From: an uncultured Eubacteriales bacterium
GTDB taxonomy: Bacteria > Bacillota > Clostridia > Oscillospirales > CAG-272
DNA: 5,871 nucleotides
Assembly: GCA_900556615.1 (NCBI GenBank)
Contig: USPP01000118.1
Location: 1-5,871 of the forward strand
Reading direction: 5' to 3'
A program made the position numbers and the translations under genes. Positions within the stretch are counted from its first letter, which is position 1. The number at the start of each line of letters is the position of its first letter. The notes under the pieces are model-generated. The model searched no databases. It saw only the letters and a list, made by a program, of their open reading frames with translations, and was not told the origin of the DNA. Positions 1 to 5,574 of this stretch are shown in pieces.

Positions 1-1
1 C

Positions 2-823
2 CCGCTTCTGTCAGTCATTACCGGCATCTCTTTGGATCATATGGCATTTCTCGGAAACACCGTTTCTGCAATAGCAAAAGAGAAAGCGGGCATCATCAAA
101 CCGGGATGTCCGATCCTGTTCGGGGGAAATAACCTCGAAGCAGAAACGGTAATCAGAGAAACCGCCGAACGCCTCGGAAGTCCCTATATCAAAAAGGACG
201 GCGCTCAGCTATCCGATATCCGATATAGCTTAGAGGGTACGACCTTCAATTATCGCGACATCAAAAATATCCGCATACCGTTACTGGGCGCCTATCAACC
301 GGAAAATGCTGCCACCGTTATCGAAGCGGTTACCCTCCTGAAAAAACAGGGGTTCGTCATCCCGGAGACATCTCTCAAAGAAGGATTGTCAACTGTACGC
401 TGGAAAGGACGCTTTGAGATTCTGCATCATTCACCGCTCGTCATCTTTGACGGAGGTCATAATGAGGAAGGCGTTGCAGCAGCAGTAAAATCGGTAAAGC
501 TCTGCTTAAACGATCGCAGGCTTGTCGTTATCTCAGGCGTTATGAAGGATAAAGATTATAAAAAAATTTCCCGGGAAATTTCGGATATTGCCGATAAAGT
601 ATTTACTGTTACACCAAATAATCCGCGCGCAATGGACTCTGTCGAGTACGCGAATGAATTCAATGCCATCGGGACCAAAGCTTTTCCCTGCCAAGACTTT
701 GACGAGGCGGTACGTCTTGCCTATCAAACAGCGTTAAGAGAAAACCGTCCGCTGCTCTGCGTCGGATCGCTCTATTCCTATTCTTCATTTAAGACAGCTC
801 TGCAAAATCTAAGGAATTGCTGA
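2..823 (+). CDS. folC: Folylpolyglutamate synthase / dihydrofolate synthase, 5'-truncated by the window edge
   Basis: FolC adds glutamate to folates with ATP, and in many bacteria it also makes dihydrofolate from dihydropteroate; it is cytoplasmic and belongs to the Mur ligase superfamily. The visible 273 residues start in frame at position 2. The family is usually about 420-430 residues, so roughly the first 150, including the P-loop, lie outside the window. What I see, in order: ITGISLDHMAFLG, then KEKAGIIKPG (the conserved end of the ATPase core), QPENAATVIEA, RWKGRFEIL (the family's WxGRxE element), FDGGHNEEG at about 443-469 (the family's DGAHN motif with Ala changed to Gly), GVMKDKD and a late PRA. 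The TTG at 32 is an internal Leu codon, not a start, because conserved sequence runs upstream of it. The frame is intact to TGA at 821-823. The stop lies inside the left arm of a long inverted repeat. Assignment is secure at family level; I cannot tell mono- from bifunctional enzyme. Confidence 0.93.
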   Translation, partial: PLLSVITGISLDHMAFLGNTVSAIAKEKAGIIKPGCPILFGGNNLEAETVIRETAERLGSPYIKKDGAQLSDIRYSLEGTTFNYRDIKNIRIPLLGAYQPENAATVIEAVTLLKKQGFVIPETSLKEGLSTVRWKGRFEILHHSPLVIFDGGHNEEGVAAAVKSVKLCLNDRRLVVISGVMKDKDYKKISREISDIADKVFTVTPNNPRAMDSVEYANEFNAIGTKAFPCQDFDEAVRLAYQTALRENRPLLCVGSLYSYSSFKTALQNLRNC

Positions 824-950
824 ATCAATCGGCTATGCAGATTGTCCGAGATGATTTTTTGAACGGCAAGGCAAAAAAGCACAGGAATACGATTAAGGCA
901 GCACCGCCAGGCTCTGACGGGACAGATCCGTTGACGATTGATTCAGTTCC
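813..950. repeat. Long inverted repeat / extended hairpin overlapping the folC stop
   Basis: CTGAATCAATCG at 820-831 is perfectly complementary to CGATTGATTCAG at 935-946. Outside it, GGAA (813-816) can pair with TTCC (947-950) after a 3-nt bulge. Inside it, GAT-TGTCC (840-847) pairs with GGACA-G-ATC (920-928) with one bulge, and GAG (848-850) can pair with CTC (912-914). The result is a branched or extended hairpin of about 130 nt that fills most of the space between folC and the next gene. No T-run follows the 3' arm, so it is not a standard terminator. No target-site duplication is visible at the ends. It could be a structured RNA, an mRNA-stabilising or attenuating element, or a small MITE-like insertion. 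I do not recognise a known riboswitch core. Confidence 0.6.
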
Positions 951-979
951 CTAACAAACAACAGCAATAAAGAAAGGCG

Positions 980-1648
980 ATGAGCGCTTTGGATAAAAAA
1001 GAAAAACAGACAAATAAACGCAAGGCAAAAACAGTAATTCTTGTTCTTTTGATTCTTTTTGTCATACTTGTCATTCTCAATCTGATTGCTGAAAGCGGAA
1101 TACTAAACCGACTTTCCGCGCCTAACGGAGAAGAAACCAAAGCTCCGGTGTTTCTGTTCAATCCCGATTATGATCTTAATATTTTCGAGGATGAGGTCTA
1201 CTTGGATCTCGATCGTTATATTCTCTATTCTGACGACGGAGTGTCTTTTGTAAAGCTCGTGAATGAAAGCGCATTTCAAGCGGCAGGAAAAACGGCTGTA
1301 TTTTTCGGGAAATATTTTGACTCGATAATTTACGGCGATTCTGAAACATACAATACGCTGTTTACAGAGGATTACCTTAAAGAACACGGTGAAAAAGATC
1401 GTTTTACCATGCAAATGCTCTATAACATGGAAGTCACCAAGCTGCGCGAGGAAACTATAAACGAAGGCACTGCGGAGCAATCCACCTTATACGAATTTGA
1501 GGTAAGATATGCGATTCGGCGTAATAACGGAACATTCCGCAGCGATCTTGAAAGCGGCATGACAAGACCGCAGATATATGTGCTGATTGAAAACGATTCA
1601 ACTGAAGAGCTTCTTATAAACTCCATTACTGATTTTATATACAAATAG
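980..1648 (+). CDS. Membrane-anchored protein of unknown function (222 aa)
   Basis: I do not recognise the family. The protein opens with a short, very lysine/arginine-rich cytoplasmic stretch (residues 1-17), followed by one strong hydrophobic segment at about residues 18-37 (VILVLLILFVILVILNLIAE). A roughly 185-residue domain rich in acidic and aromatic residues follows and is predicted to lie outside the membrane. It has no cysteine, no lipobox and no second membrane segment. The charge pattern predicts an uncleaved signal anchor with the C-terminus outside. AGAAAGG at 971-977 is a ribosome binding site only 2 nt from the ATG; this is short, and a TTG three codons in (989) would be better spaced, but ATG remains my choice. 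It lies 156 nt after folC on the same strand, so it may share its transcript. The stop is TAG at 1646-1648. The gene is intact and has normal codon use. The function is unknown, and the link to folate is only positional. Confidence 0.8.
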   Translation: MSALDKKEKQTNKRKAKTVILVLLILFVILVILNLIAESGILNRLSAPNGEETKAPVFLFNPDYDLNIFEDEVYLDLDRYILYSDDGVSFVKLVNESAFQAAGKTAVFFGKYFDSIIYGDSETYNTLFTEDYLKEHGEKDRFTMQMLYNMEVTKLREETINEGTAEQSTLYEFEVRYAIRRNNGTFRSDLESGMTRPQIYVLIENDSTEELLINSITDFIYK

Positions 1649-1668
1649 ATAACGTCTCAGACTGAAAG

Positions 1669-1705
1669 TTAAGGTAATCCGTTATGTGCACGGCTATTGC
1701 CTTAA
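1669..1705 (+). other. Hairpin downstream of the membrane-anchored protein gene
   Basis: TTAAGGTAAT (1669-1678) pairs with ATTGCCTTAA (1696-1705) over 10 positions with one G-T wobble. CCG (1679-1681) and CGG (1691-1693) extend the stem and leave a 9-nt loop. It begins about 20 nt after the TAG of the preceding gene. It lacks a following T-run, so it would be an mRNA 3'-end stem or a weak stop rather than a standard intrinsic terminator. Confidence 0.4.
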
Positions 1706-1741
1706 GAGCACTGCTGCATTAAAAAGAAAATCTGCACTTAA

Positions 1742-1956
1742 TTTTGCTTTGTCAGATGTGCCCTGTTTCCCTTTGATATTACCTGCCGCAAGTATTTCGG
1801 CACCAATACGATGTTGCCTGTATTCTATGTTGTGGGTGCTGTATTGCTTGTATCAAGCTTCATATTGCCCCCTTCTATCCTTTTGCTTGCAGGTACCGGA
1901 AAAGCTTCATTTCATCAGGACGGCTTTCTGTTCAACGGCAAACGCCTCTTTTGAAC
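1742..1956 (+). pseudogene. Possible remnant of a small membrane protein in a 347-nt stretch without a clear gene
   Basis: Between 1649 and 1995 I see no intact gene. The most protein-like reading is the frame open from 1742 to the TGA at 1954-1956. From the ATG at 1811 it reads MLPVFYVVGAVLLVSSFILP and so on for 48 residues: one clear hydrophobic segment followed by a polar tail that ends GFLFNGKRLF. No ribosome binding site precedes that ATG, and a TAA at 1739-1741 closes the frame upstream. Another frame (GTG at 1686 to 1988) is longer, 100 codons, but is cysteine-rich and lacks a natural composition, so I regard it as chance. The 48-residue reading could be the decayed end of a membrane protein gene or could itself be chance. 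No family is recognised. Confidence 0.25.
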
Positions 1957-1983
1957 TGCCCAATTTGCACCTAACTTTCGCTA

Positions 1984-2026
1984 TATAAAAATTACGCCGC
2001 AAGCGGTTATGAAAGACGCTTGCGGC
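1984..2026 (-). terminator. Intrinsic terminator of the amidase gene
   Basis: GCCGCAAGCG (1996-2005) and CGCTTGCGGC (2017-2026) form a perfect 10-bp GC-rich stem with an 11-nt loop. Read on the minus strand, it starts 9 nt after the amidase stop codon and is followed by GTAATTTTTATA, a good T-run. On the plus strand the downstream sequence is only TTGTTCAGTTT, so termination in that direction would be weaker. Confidence 0.85.
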
Positions 2027-2035
2027 TTGTTCAGT

Positions 2036-3757
2036 TTACCTTCGTCTATATCCATTTCTTCTCATCCTGCGTCTGCGCCGTCTGATCGCGTCGTTACGCA
2101 GCTTAAGAAATATGATAAAGAAAAGAATAGCGATTAGTAGAATTATTGCTACAATAAGAAGTTTCGAAAAAGGCTTGCCGTCGGCATCATTCTCCGAAAA
2201 ATTTCCTGTGCTTTCAGCTATATCAGAGATCGTGGCAGAATCTGCAGATTCTGGAGCATCCGTGCCTGCCTCAGAGGTTGAGAGCCAAAGATATGCCTTG
2301 TATTCTTTTATAATTTCGCTCAGTGATATATCTGCATCACCGTATAAATTTTCTGCATACTCAGGTACCGTACGATGGTCATATCTCATTGCATAGGAAT
2401 AAGCAAGATCAAGTATGTGCTGATCTTCACCTCTCAGCCCGGCAAATTCAATCCCGATCCCCGATTTTCTGGAATGAAATCCGATTGGAACCGCAATCTC
2501 TGGAATACCGAGCGGCGGAGAAACTATGGAAAAGTTTGTAGTACTCGTTTGATCATAAACAAGTAATCCGCCGTTTTCGTTTACTCCCGTATATAGGGGG
2601 GCAGTGATATAAGAAGGAAATATAAATGCGCTGAGATTATTATCAACAAGTACTTTTTCATAGGCGGAATAATATTTATCTATTGCTGAAGCGGAATTTT
2701 TGGAACATGCCGAAGAAAGACTGAAAATCCGCGGAAAAGATACCTCTATGACCTCTGCACCGCAGGCTCTAAGTTCGGCAACCGCATTGGCGAAAGCATC
2801 CTGTATTTCCGAATCAATGTATTTCGATGAACGGGTTGAACTTCCATATGCATATGAAAGTTCTTTAATAATTCCAAGTCTGACCCCCTTGAGAGCATCA
2901 ACGTTAAGGTTCTCGGTAAAGCTGTACTGACCTCCGGTAATAACATCAAGCATCAATGCCTGATCATAAACCGTTCGCGTGATAGCACCGGCTACGTCCC
3001 GCTTGCTGTTCAGTTGAATACAGCCATCGGTCGAAACCAGGGCGAAAGTCGATCTCATAGAAACACATCCGTTGAGAACCGCCGGATAACGAAGCGAGGA
3101 ATTTGTATCAGTTCCAAGACCGGCAGCAGCAAGATTCAAGGAAACGGAAACTGCCGTTCCGCCGGAAGATCCTCCCGAAGCCATTTCGAAGCTGTAAGCA
3201 TTTGTGGTTTCTCCCACCGCCTTGCTGATGGTGATGCGAGCTTCCTGAGCAGCGGTACTCATGTTGGTCTTTCCGAGAATTACCGCTCCCTCTTCCAAAA
3301 GATACTGAACTATTTTCGCATTTGTGTCAGAAACTGTTCCGTCTTTTTTGTAGCCGTTCGTAGTCGGATATCCCTCATATTCAATATTATCCTTTACAAC
3401 AACAGGAATACCAAACAGCAGACCGTCTCCCTCGCCGTTTTGTAAGACTTCGTCACGCTTGCCGGCTTCCTCAAGGGCATTATCACATAAAGTAATAAAA
3501 CATTTTTTTGCCCCTCCGAATTCTTCTATTCTCTCAAGATATATTTCGGTGAGTTTACTTGAAGTAATCAAACCAAGCTGAAGCGCTTCACGTAAGGATT
3601 TAATATCCGCCTCATATATTGACGCAAAAACATCATTTGCGGTAATCTCGCCAAAAATAACTGTATCATTGCTGTCATTGATATCGCTTTCTAACGCATA
3701 TATCGGCAAAGAAACAAAACAACATAAAAAAAGAAAAAACGACAATATTTTTTTCAC
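2036..3757 (-). CDS. Secreted, membrane-anchored amidase-signature family enzyme (573 aa)
   Basis: Amidase-signature enzymes hydrolyse amide bonds with a Lys-cisSer-Ser triad. All three residues are visible: K122 in GIPVVVKDN, S197 in ASGGSSGG, and S221 in GTDTNSSLRYPA. The 24-residue gap between the serines is the one known for FAAH and malonamidase E2. The usual DTGGS around the nucleophile reads DTNSS here. The TTNFSIVSPPLGIPEIAVPI stretch (405-424) matches the family's late conserved region. Residues 1-21 form a signal peptide with a likely cut after IYA. Residues 495-530 are a Ser/Asp/Glu/Ala-rich linker, about 532-553 a membrane helix, and the last 20 residues are mostly Arg (RRRRRRMRRNGYRRR). 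This predicts an enzyme outside the cell with its tail inside. GatA and most relatives are cytoplasmic and lack these ends. The start is GTG with GGAG at 3766-3769, 8 nt away. There is no gatB or gatC beside it. The substrate is unknown: peptide amide, acyl amide or another amide. Confidence 0.9.
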   Translation of the reverse strand: MKKILSFFLFLCCFVSLPIYALESDINDSNDTVIFGEITANDVFASIYEADIKSLREALQLGLITSSKLTEIYLERIEEFGGAKKCFITLCDNALEEAGKRDEVLQNGEGDGLLFGIPVVVKDNIEYEGYPTTNGYKKDGTVSDTNAKIVQYLLEEGAVILGKTNMSTAAQEARITISKAVGETTNAYSFEMASGGSSGGTAVSVSLNLAAAGLGTDTNSSLRYPAVLNGCVSMRSTFALVSTDGCIQLNSKRDVAGAITRTVYDQALMLDVITGGQYSFTENLNVDALKGVRLGIIKELSYAYGSSTRSSKYIDSEIQDAFANAVAELRACGAEVIEVSFPRIFSLSSACSKNSASAIDKYYSAYEKVLVDNNLSAFIFPSYITAPLYTGVNENGGLLVYDQTSTTNFSIVSPPLGIPEIAVPIGFHSRKSGIGIEFAGLRGEDQHILDLAYSYAMRYDHRTVPEYAENLYGDADISLSEIIKEYKAYLWLSTSEAGTDAPESADSATISDIAESTGNFSENDADGKPFSKLLIVAIILLIAILFFIIFLKLRNDAIRRRRRRMRRNGYRRR

Positions 3758-3923
3758 GGCAATTTCTCCGTTTGCTAATTAGAATTGCACTGCTTTCCTA
3801 TTGTAATAATATAATATCAAATATACATTAAAAAAGAATAACATTTTTGAAAATAATTTGTTTTATTTTCATACACAAACGGTTAAAAAATACTGAAATT
3901 ATTACCATAAGTAACATCGATTT
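3758..3923 (-). promoter_or_regulatory. AT-rich upstream region of the amidase gene
   Basis: This stretch is strongly AT-rich between about 3795 and 3905 and must hold the amidase promoter, since the gene has no co-directional neighbour. The ribosome binding site is GGAG on the minus strand at 3766-3769. A possible -10 (TACAAT on the minus strand, 3800-3805) has no convincing -35 at the right distance, so I give no exact promoter. No operator-like repeat or riboswitch is seen. Confidence 0.3.
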
Positions 3924-4433
3924 GCGTTAAAAGAAAGAAACAAACGCCGCACGGGCAAAAGCGGCCGAGGCAACCGAATTCTCGGAACAAGAAGAAAAAA
4001 AGAATCGATTGAAGTGAGCAAGCGCATTCGGAGGCAGATATAGTGGAGGATAAAAAGAACCGTCTCCGGTGTTACTATCACCCAACAAATTCAAACGAAA
4101 GTGATATTTTGTAAAAACACCGTCACAAAGCTGTAAAGCCGATCATCTCGACCTTAAAAGGCTGCCGAACAATATGTGTGAAAGCTTTAAACCCGTTTTC
4201 AAATCTGTCACACATAACAATGGCAGCAAACTTGTTGATTTGGATAGATATCTGCTCACATCAATAAAGATCTATTTCAATCGCCCGTTTATGAAAAAGG
4301 TTCCAATGAGCATAAAGACACTCTTGTGCAGCGTTTCTTATCGAAAGGTAAGTCTTTCAACGATGTCATAAATGAACAGATCGCTTTTATCGAATATGAG
4401 ATCAACAATTTGCCACGTAAAATCTTCGCTTAT
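3924..4433 (+). pseudogene. Decayed IS30-family transposase
   Basis: An IS30 transposase is a DDE recombinase that moves its own insertion sequence; this copy is dead. The best-preserved parts are in different frames. FKSVTHNNGSKLVDLD (about 4198-4245) corresponds to the family's FKTITSDNGSEFADLE, and the catalytic Asp of DNG is now Asn. YEKGSNEHKDTLVQRFLSKG (4290-4349) and INNLPRKIFAY (about 4401-4433) correspond to the C-terminal block with the catalytic Glu in SNE. A frameshift lies close to 4290. Upstream, a basic stretch with RGNRILG and ESIEV in a frame open from 3924 to 4040 resembles the region before the first Asp, and HKAVKPIISTLKG (about 4110-4150) may match the following segment; both are weaker. 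Stops and shifts separate the pieces. The C-terminal 'YKTP' end is lost. I could not define terminal inverted repeats, though GTTGCTTTTACTTTAAG at 4491 could be a worn right end. Confidence 0.75.
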
Positions 4434-4550
4434 CATTCCTTTCATTTTATTTTCCCTTTTCTTACACCAAATGCAGCTCTATATTCCACTGTTGCTTTTA
4501 CTTTAAGAATTTACTACAGAAAATATTTGATTTCTTTTTTATATTTTCTA

Positions 4551-4579
4551 TTGACATTTACTGCCCGATGTGTTATAAT
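4551..4579 (+). promoter_or_regulatory. Consensus sigma-70-type promoter of the tRNA-Lys gene
   Basis: TTGACA at 4551-4556 and TATAAT at 4574-4579 are both perfect matches, with an optimal 17-nt spacer and an extended -10 TG at 4571-4572. Transcription should begin near 4586, about 14 nt before the tRNA. This is the strongest promoter in the window, as expected for a stable RNA gene. Confidence 0.93.
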
Positions 4580-4599
4580 ATACACCGTTCGGTGGTTAT

Positions 4600-4675
4600 G
4601 CCCCTGTAGCTCAGTCGGTAGAGCACTTGACTTTTAATCAAGTTGTCCGGGATTCGATTTCCCGCAGGAGCACCA
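4600..4675 (+). tRNA. tRNA-Lys (anticodon TTT, CCA encoded)
   Basis: The 76-nt cloverleaf is complete. The D-arm is GCTC-AGTCGGTA-GAGC. The anticodon arm is CTTGA-CTTTTAA-TCAAG, with anticodon TTT at 4633-4635. The T-arm is CGGGA-TTCGATT-TCCCG, followed by discriminator A and CCA at 4673-4675. The acceptor stem GCCCCTG / CAGGAGC has one mismatch, C3 opposite A70; in related sequences as I remember them this is T3-A70, so a T-to-C change is likely. It has its own promoter and terminator and so forms a single-gene unit. tRNA 3' ends are common integration sites, which matters here because phage and IS relics lie on both sides. Confidence 0.95.
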
Positions 4676-4678
4676 ATC

Positions 4679-4730
4679 AAAAACCCCTGTAAATGCTTAT
4701 CTGATAGGTATTTACAGGGGGTTTTTGTTT
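4679..4730 (+). terminator. Intrinsic terminator of the tRNA-Lys gene
   Basis: CCCCTGTAAAT (4684-4694) pairs perfectly with ATTTACAGGGG (4710-4720). The flanking A-run (4679-4683) and T-run (4722-4726) extend the stem past a single bulged G. The downstream strand reads TTTTTGTTT. It begins 4 nt after the CCA. The A-run gives it some potential in the opposite direction too, which would stop transcripts coming from the right. Confidence 0.93.
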
Positions 4731-4788
4731 CCATAAATACTTTTACAATGTCAATAAATGTTAAGTAAAATACAGAAAAGATAATAAA

Positions 4789-4808
4789 AAAGTAGTCAAA
4801 AGTAGTCA
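4789..4808 (+). repeat. Two tandem 10-bp direct repeats (AAAGTAGTCA)
   Basis: AAAGTAGTCA occurs at 4789-4798 and immediately again at 4799-4808. An inverted 8-bp copy of AAAGTAGT is present at 5251-5258, on the far side of the endolysin relic. Short spaced repeats of this size next to a tRNA are typical of integrase arm-binding sites at phage or island junctions, but the sequence alone does not prove that role. Confidence 0.45.
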
Positions 4809-4834
4809 GAAAAAGATGTATCAGCAGTTATAAT

Positions 4835-5234
4835 TCACTTTATTATATCCTTTTCGTCAACCCAGCCGTAAACATTGCTCCTGCCGCCGGAAACGACTTT
4901 GAGCAGATACGGATGTCTGATTTACCGAGGCGATAGATCCGTTTCACCACTGCATACCGGGCTTGCAGGTCTTTCCGAAAAGCTTGTTTGCATTGGAATA
5001 GTGCTTTGTGTCGATGAACGCCACGGCGTCCCCAACGTCAAGCTTCTTTGAGGGATGGAGAAGCGCGTCAACGTCACGCCTGAAATCCTCCATCGTAAGC
5101 CCGAATTTTTTCAGCCAATGATCAATGTCTCGGTGATTCGAGGTATATCCCTTTTTATAAGCCTCTCTGCGGAAAACAATCACCGAAGTCTCCCAGCCCC
5201 ACCGGCGGCAGATATCGGCACAGAGCGGTTCAAT
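4835..5234 (-). pseudogene. Phage-type endolysin, frameshifted C-terminal remnant
   Basis: Endolysins cut peptidoglycan at the end of a phage cycle; only the end of one survives here. The upstream part is in one frame from 5234 to the TGA at 4944: RRWGWE, then REAYKKGYTSNHRDIDHWL, LTMEDFRRDVDALL, and the wall-binding segment LDVGDAVAFIDTKHYSNANK ending KTCKPG. The protein continues in a second frame with VVKRIYRLGKSD (about 4915-4950) and in a third with HPYLLKVVSGG and SNVYGWVDEKDIIK, ending at TGA 4835-4837. Joined, these give the familiar order GDxVxF-YxSA-CKPG-HPYxL-YGWVD of the SH3-like C-terminal domain in clostridial phage amidases and lysozymes. Two single-base frameshifts, near 4950-4957 and 4915-4920, break it. 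The catalytic domain upstream of 5234 is missing. A GTG at 5183 could give a 79-residue product, but it has no good ribosome binding site. The family match is from memory of motifs. Confidence 0.7.
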
Positions 5235-5324
5235 TCAGAACTAAATATGTACTACTTTTAAGTGTAGTCGTAAATACTAGCTAAGCCGCGCTTGGTCAGT
5301 AGTTCTTTTTAAATTGCTCTTTTA

Positions 5325-5459
5325 AGAACAGACTTTATACTCAAATTGGCAATGATTTCTCCTCTCCTGCACCTCACGATGTGAAACCTGAAAGTCGCTT
5401 TTAAGTTTGTCGACAACTACGCCTCGGTAAAGTTTCACCACAGAGCATTGATATGCCCG
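5325..5459 (-). other. Unassigned open stretch in the 340-nt region between the endolysin relic and the serine dehydratase frame
   Basis: From 5235 to 5574 I see no recognisable gene. The one open minus-strand stretch of natural composition is 45 codons, containing VVKLYRGVVVDKLKSDFQ and HREVQERRN, bounded by TGA (5460-5462) and TAA (5322-5324). GTG codons occur near its beginning, but there is no ribosome binding site. The DNA also holds an inverted pair, GTGAAAC (5381-5387) and GTTTCAC (5432-5438), and a 10-bp palindrome, TTGTCGACAA (5407-5416). It may be a relic of a mobile-element gene or a structured non-coding region. No function can be given. Confidence 0.25.
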
Positions 5460-5467
5460 TCATACGC

Positions 5468-5505
5468 AAAAAACAGATGACTTTTACCATCTGTTTTTGT
5501 TATTT
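5468..5505 (+). terminator. Intrinsic terminator-like hairpin
   Basis: CAGATG (5474-5479) and CATCTG (5488-5493) pair perfectly around an 8-nt loop. Five A (5469-5473) and five T (5494-5498) flank them and continue the helix. On the plus strand the hairpin runs into TTTTTGTTATTT; on the minus strand it runs into TTTTTTGCG. It can act in both directions and separates the relic region from the serine dehydratase frame. No active gene clearly ends at it. Confidence 0.75.
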
Positions 5506-5574
5506 CATTATATAATTTCAGCAGATTTCAGCCAGAACTACTGCCAGAAAGTAAACAGGCAGATGGTGGAAGTC

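Noticed and set aside
1686..1988. A 100-codon plus-strand open frame starting at GTG
   Set aside because: Cysteine-rich unnatural composition, no ribosome binding site, and a more protein-like frame overlaps it.
2036..2160. Sortase-type cell-wall anchor at the C-terminus of the amidase
   Set aside because: The linker, membrane helix and basic tail look similar, but there is no LPxTG-like motif before the helix and the tail is too long.
2036..3757. GatA subunit of the Asp/Glu-tRNA amidotransferase
   Set aside because: It has a signal peptide and C-terminal anchor, the nucleophile loop differs, and no gatB or gatC gene is adjacent.
3785..3815. Plus-strand promoter TTGCAC...TATAAT upstream of the IS30 relic
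   Set aside because: The spacer is 19 nt and the -35 is imperfect in a very AT-rich stretch; nothing intact lies downstream.
4326..4637. A 103-codon plus-strand open frame ending in CSSVGRALDF
   Set aside because: Its first part is the C-terminal block of the IS30 relic, entered by a GTG that is really an internal Val codon. Its end is the tRNA-Lys read as protein, a well-known annotation artefact.
4491..4775. Loose inverted similarity between about 4491-4514 and 4755-4775 flanking the tRNA unit, considered as transposon ends
   Set aside because: The match needs gaps and is mostly A/T; it is not distinguishable from chance.
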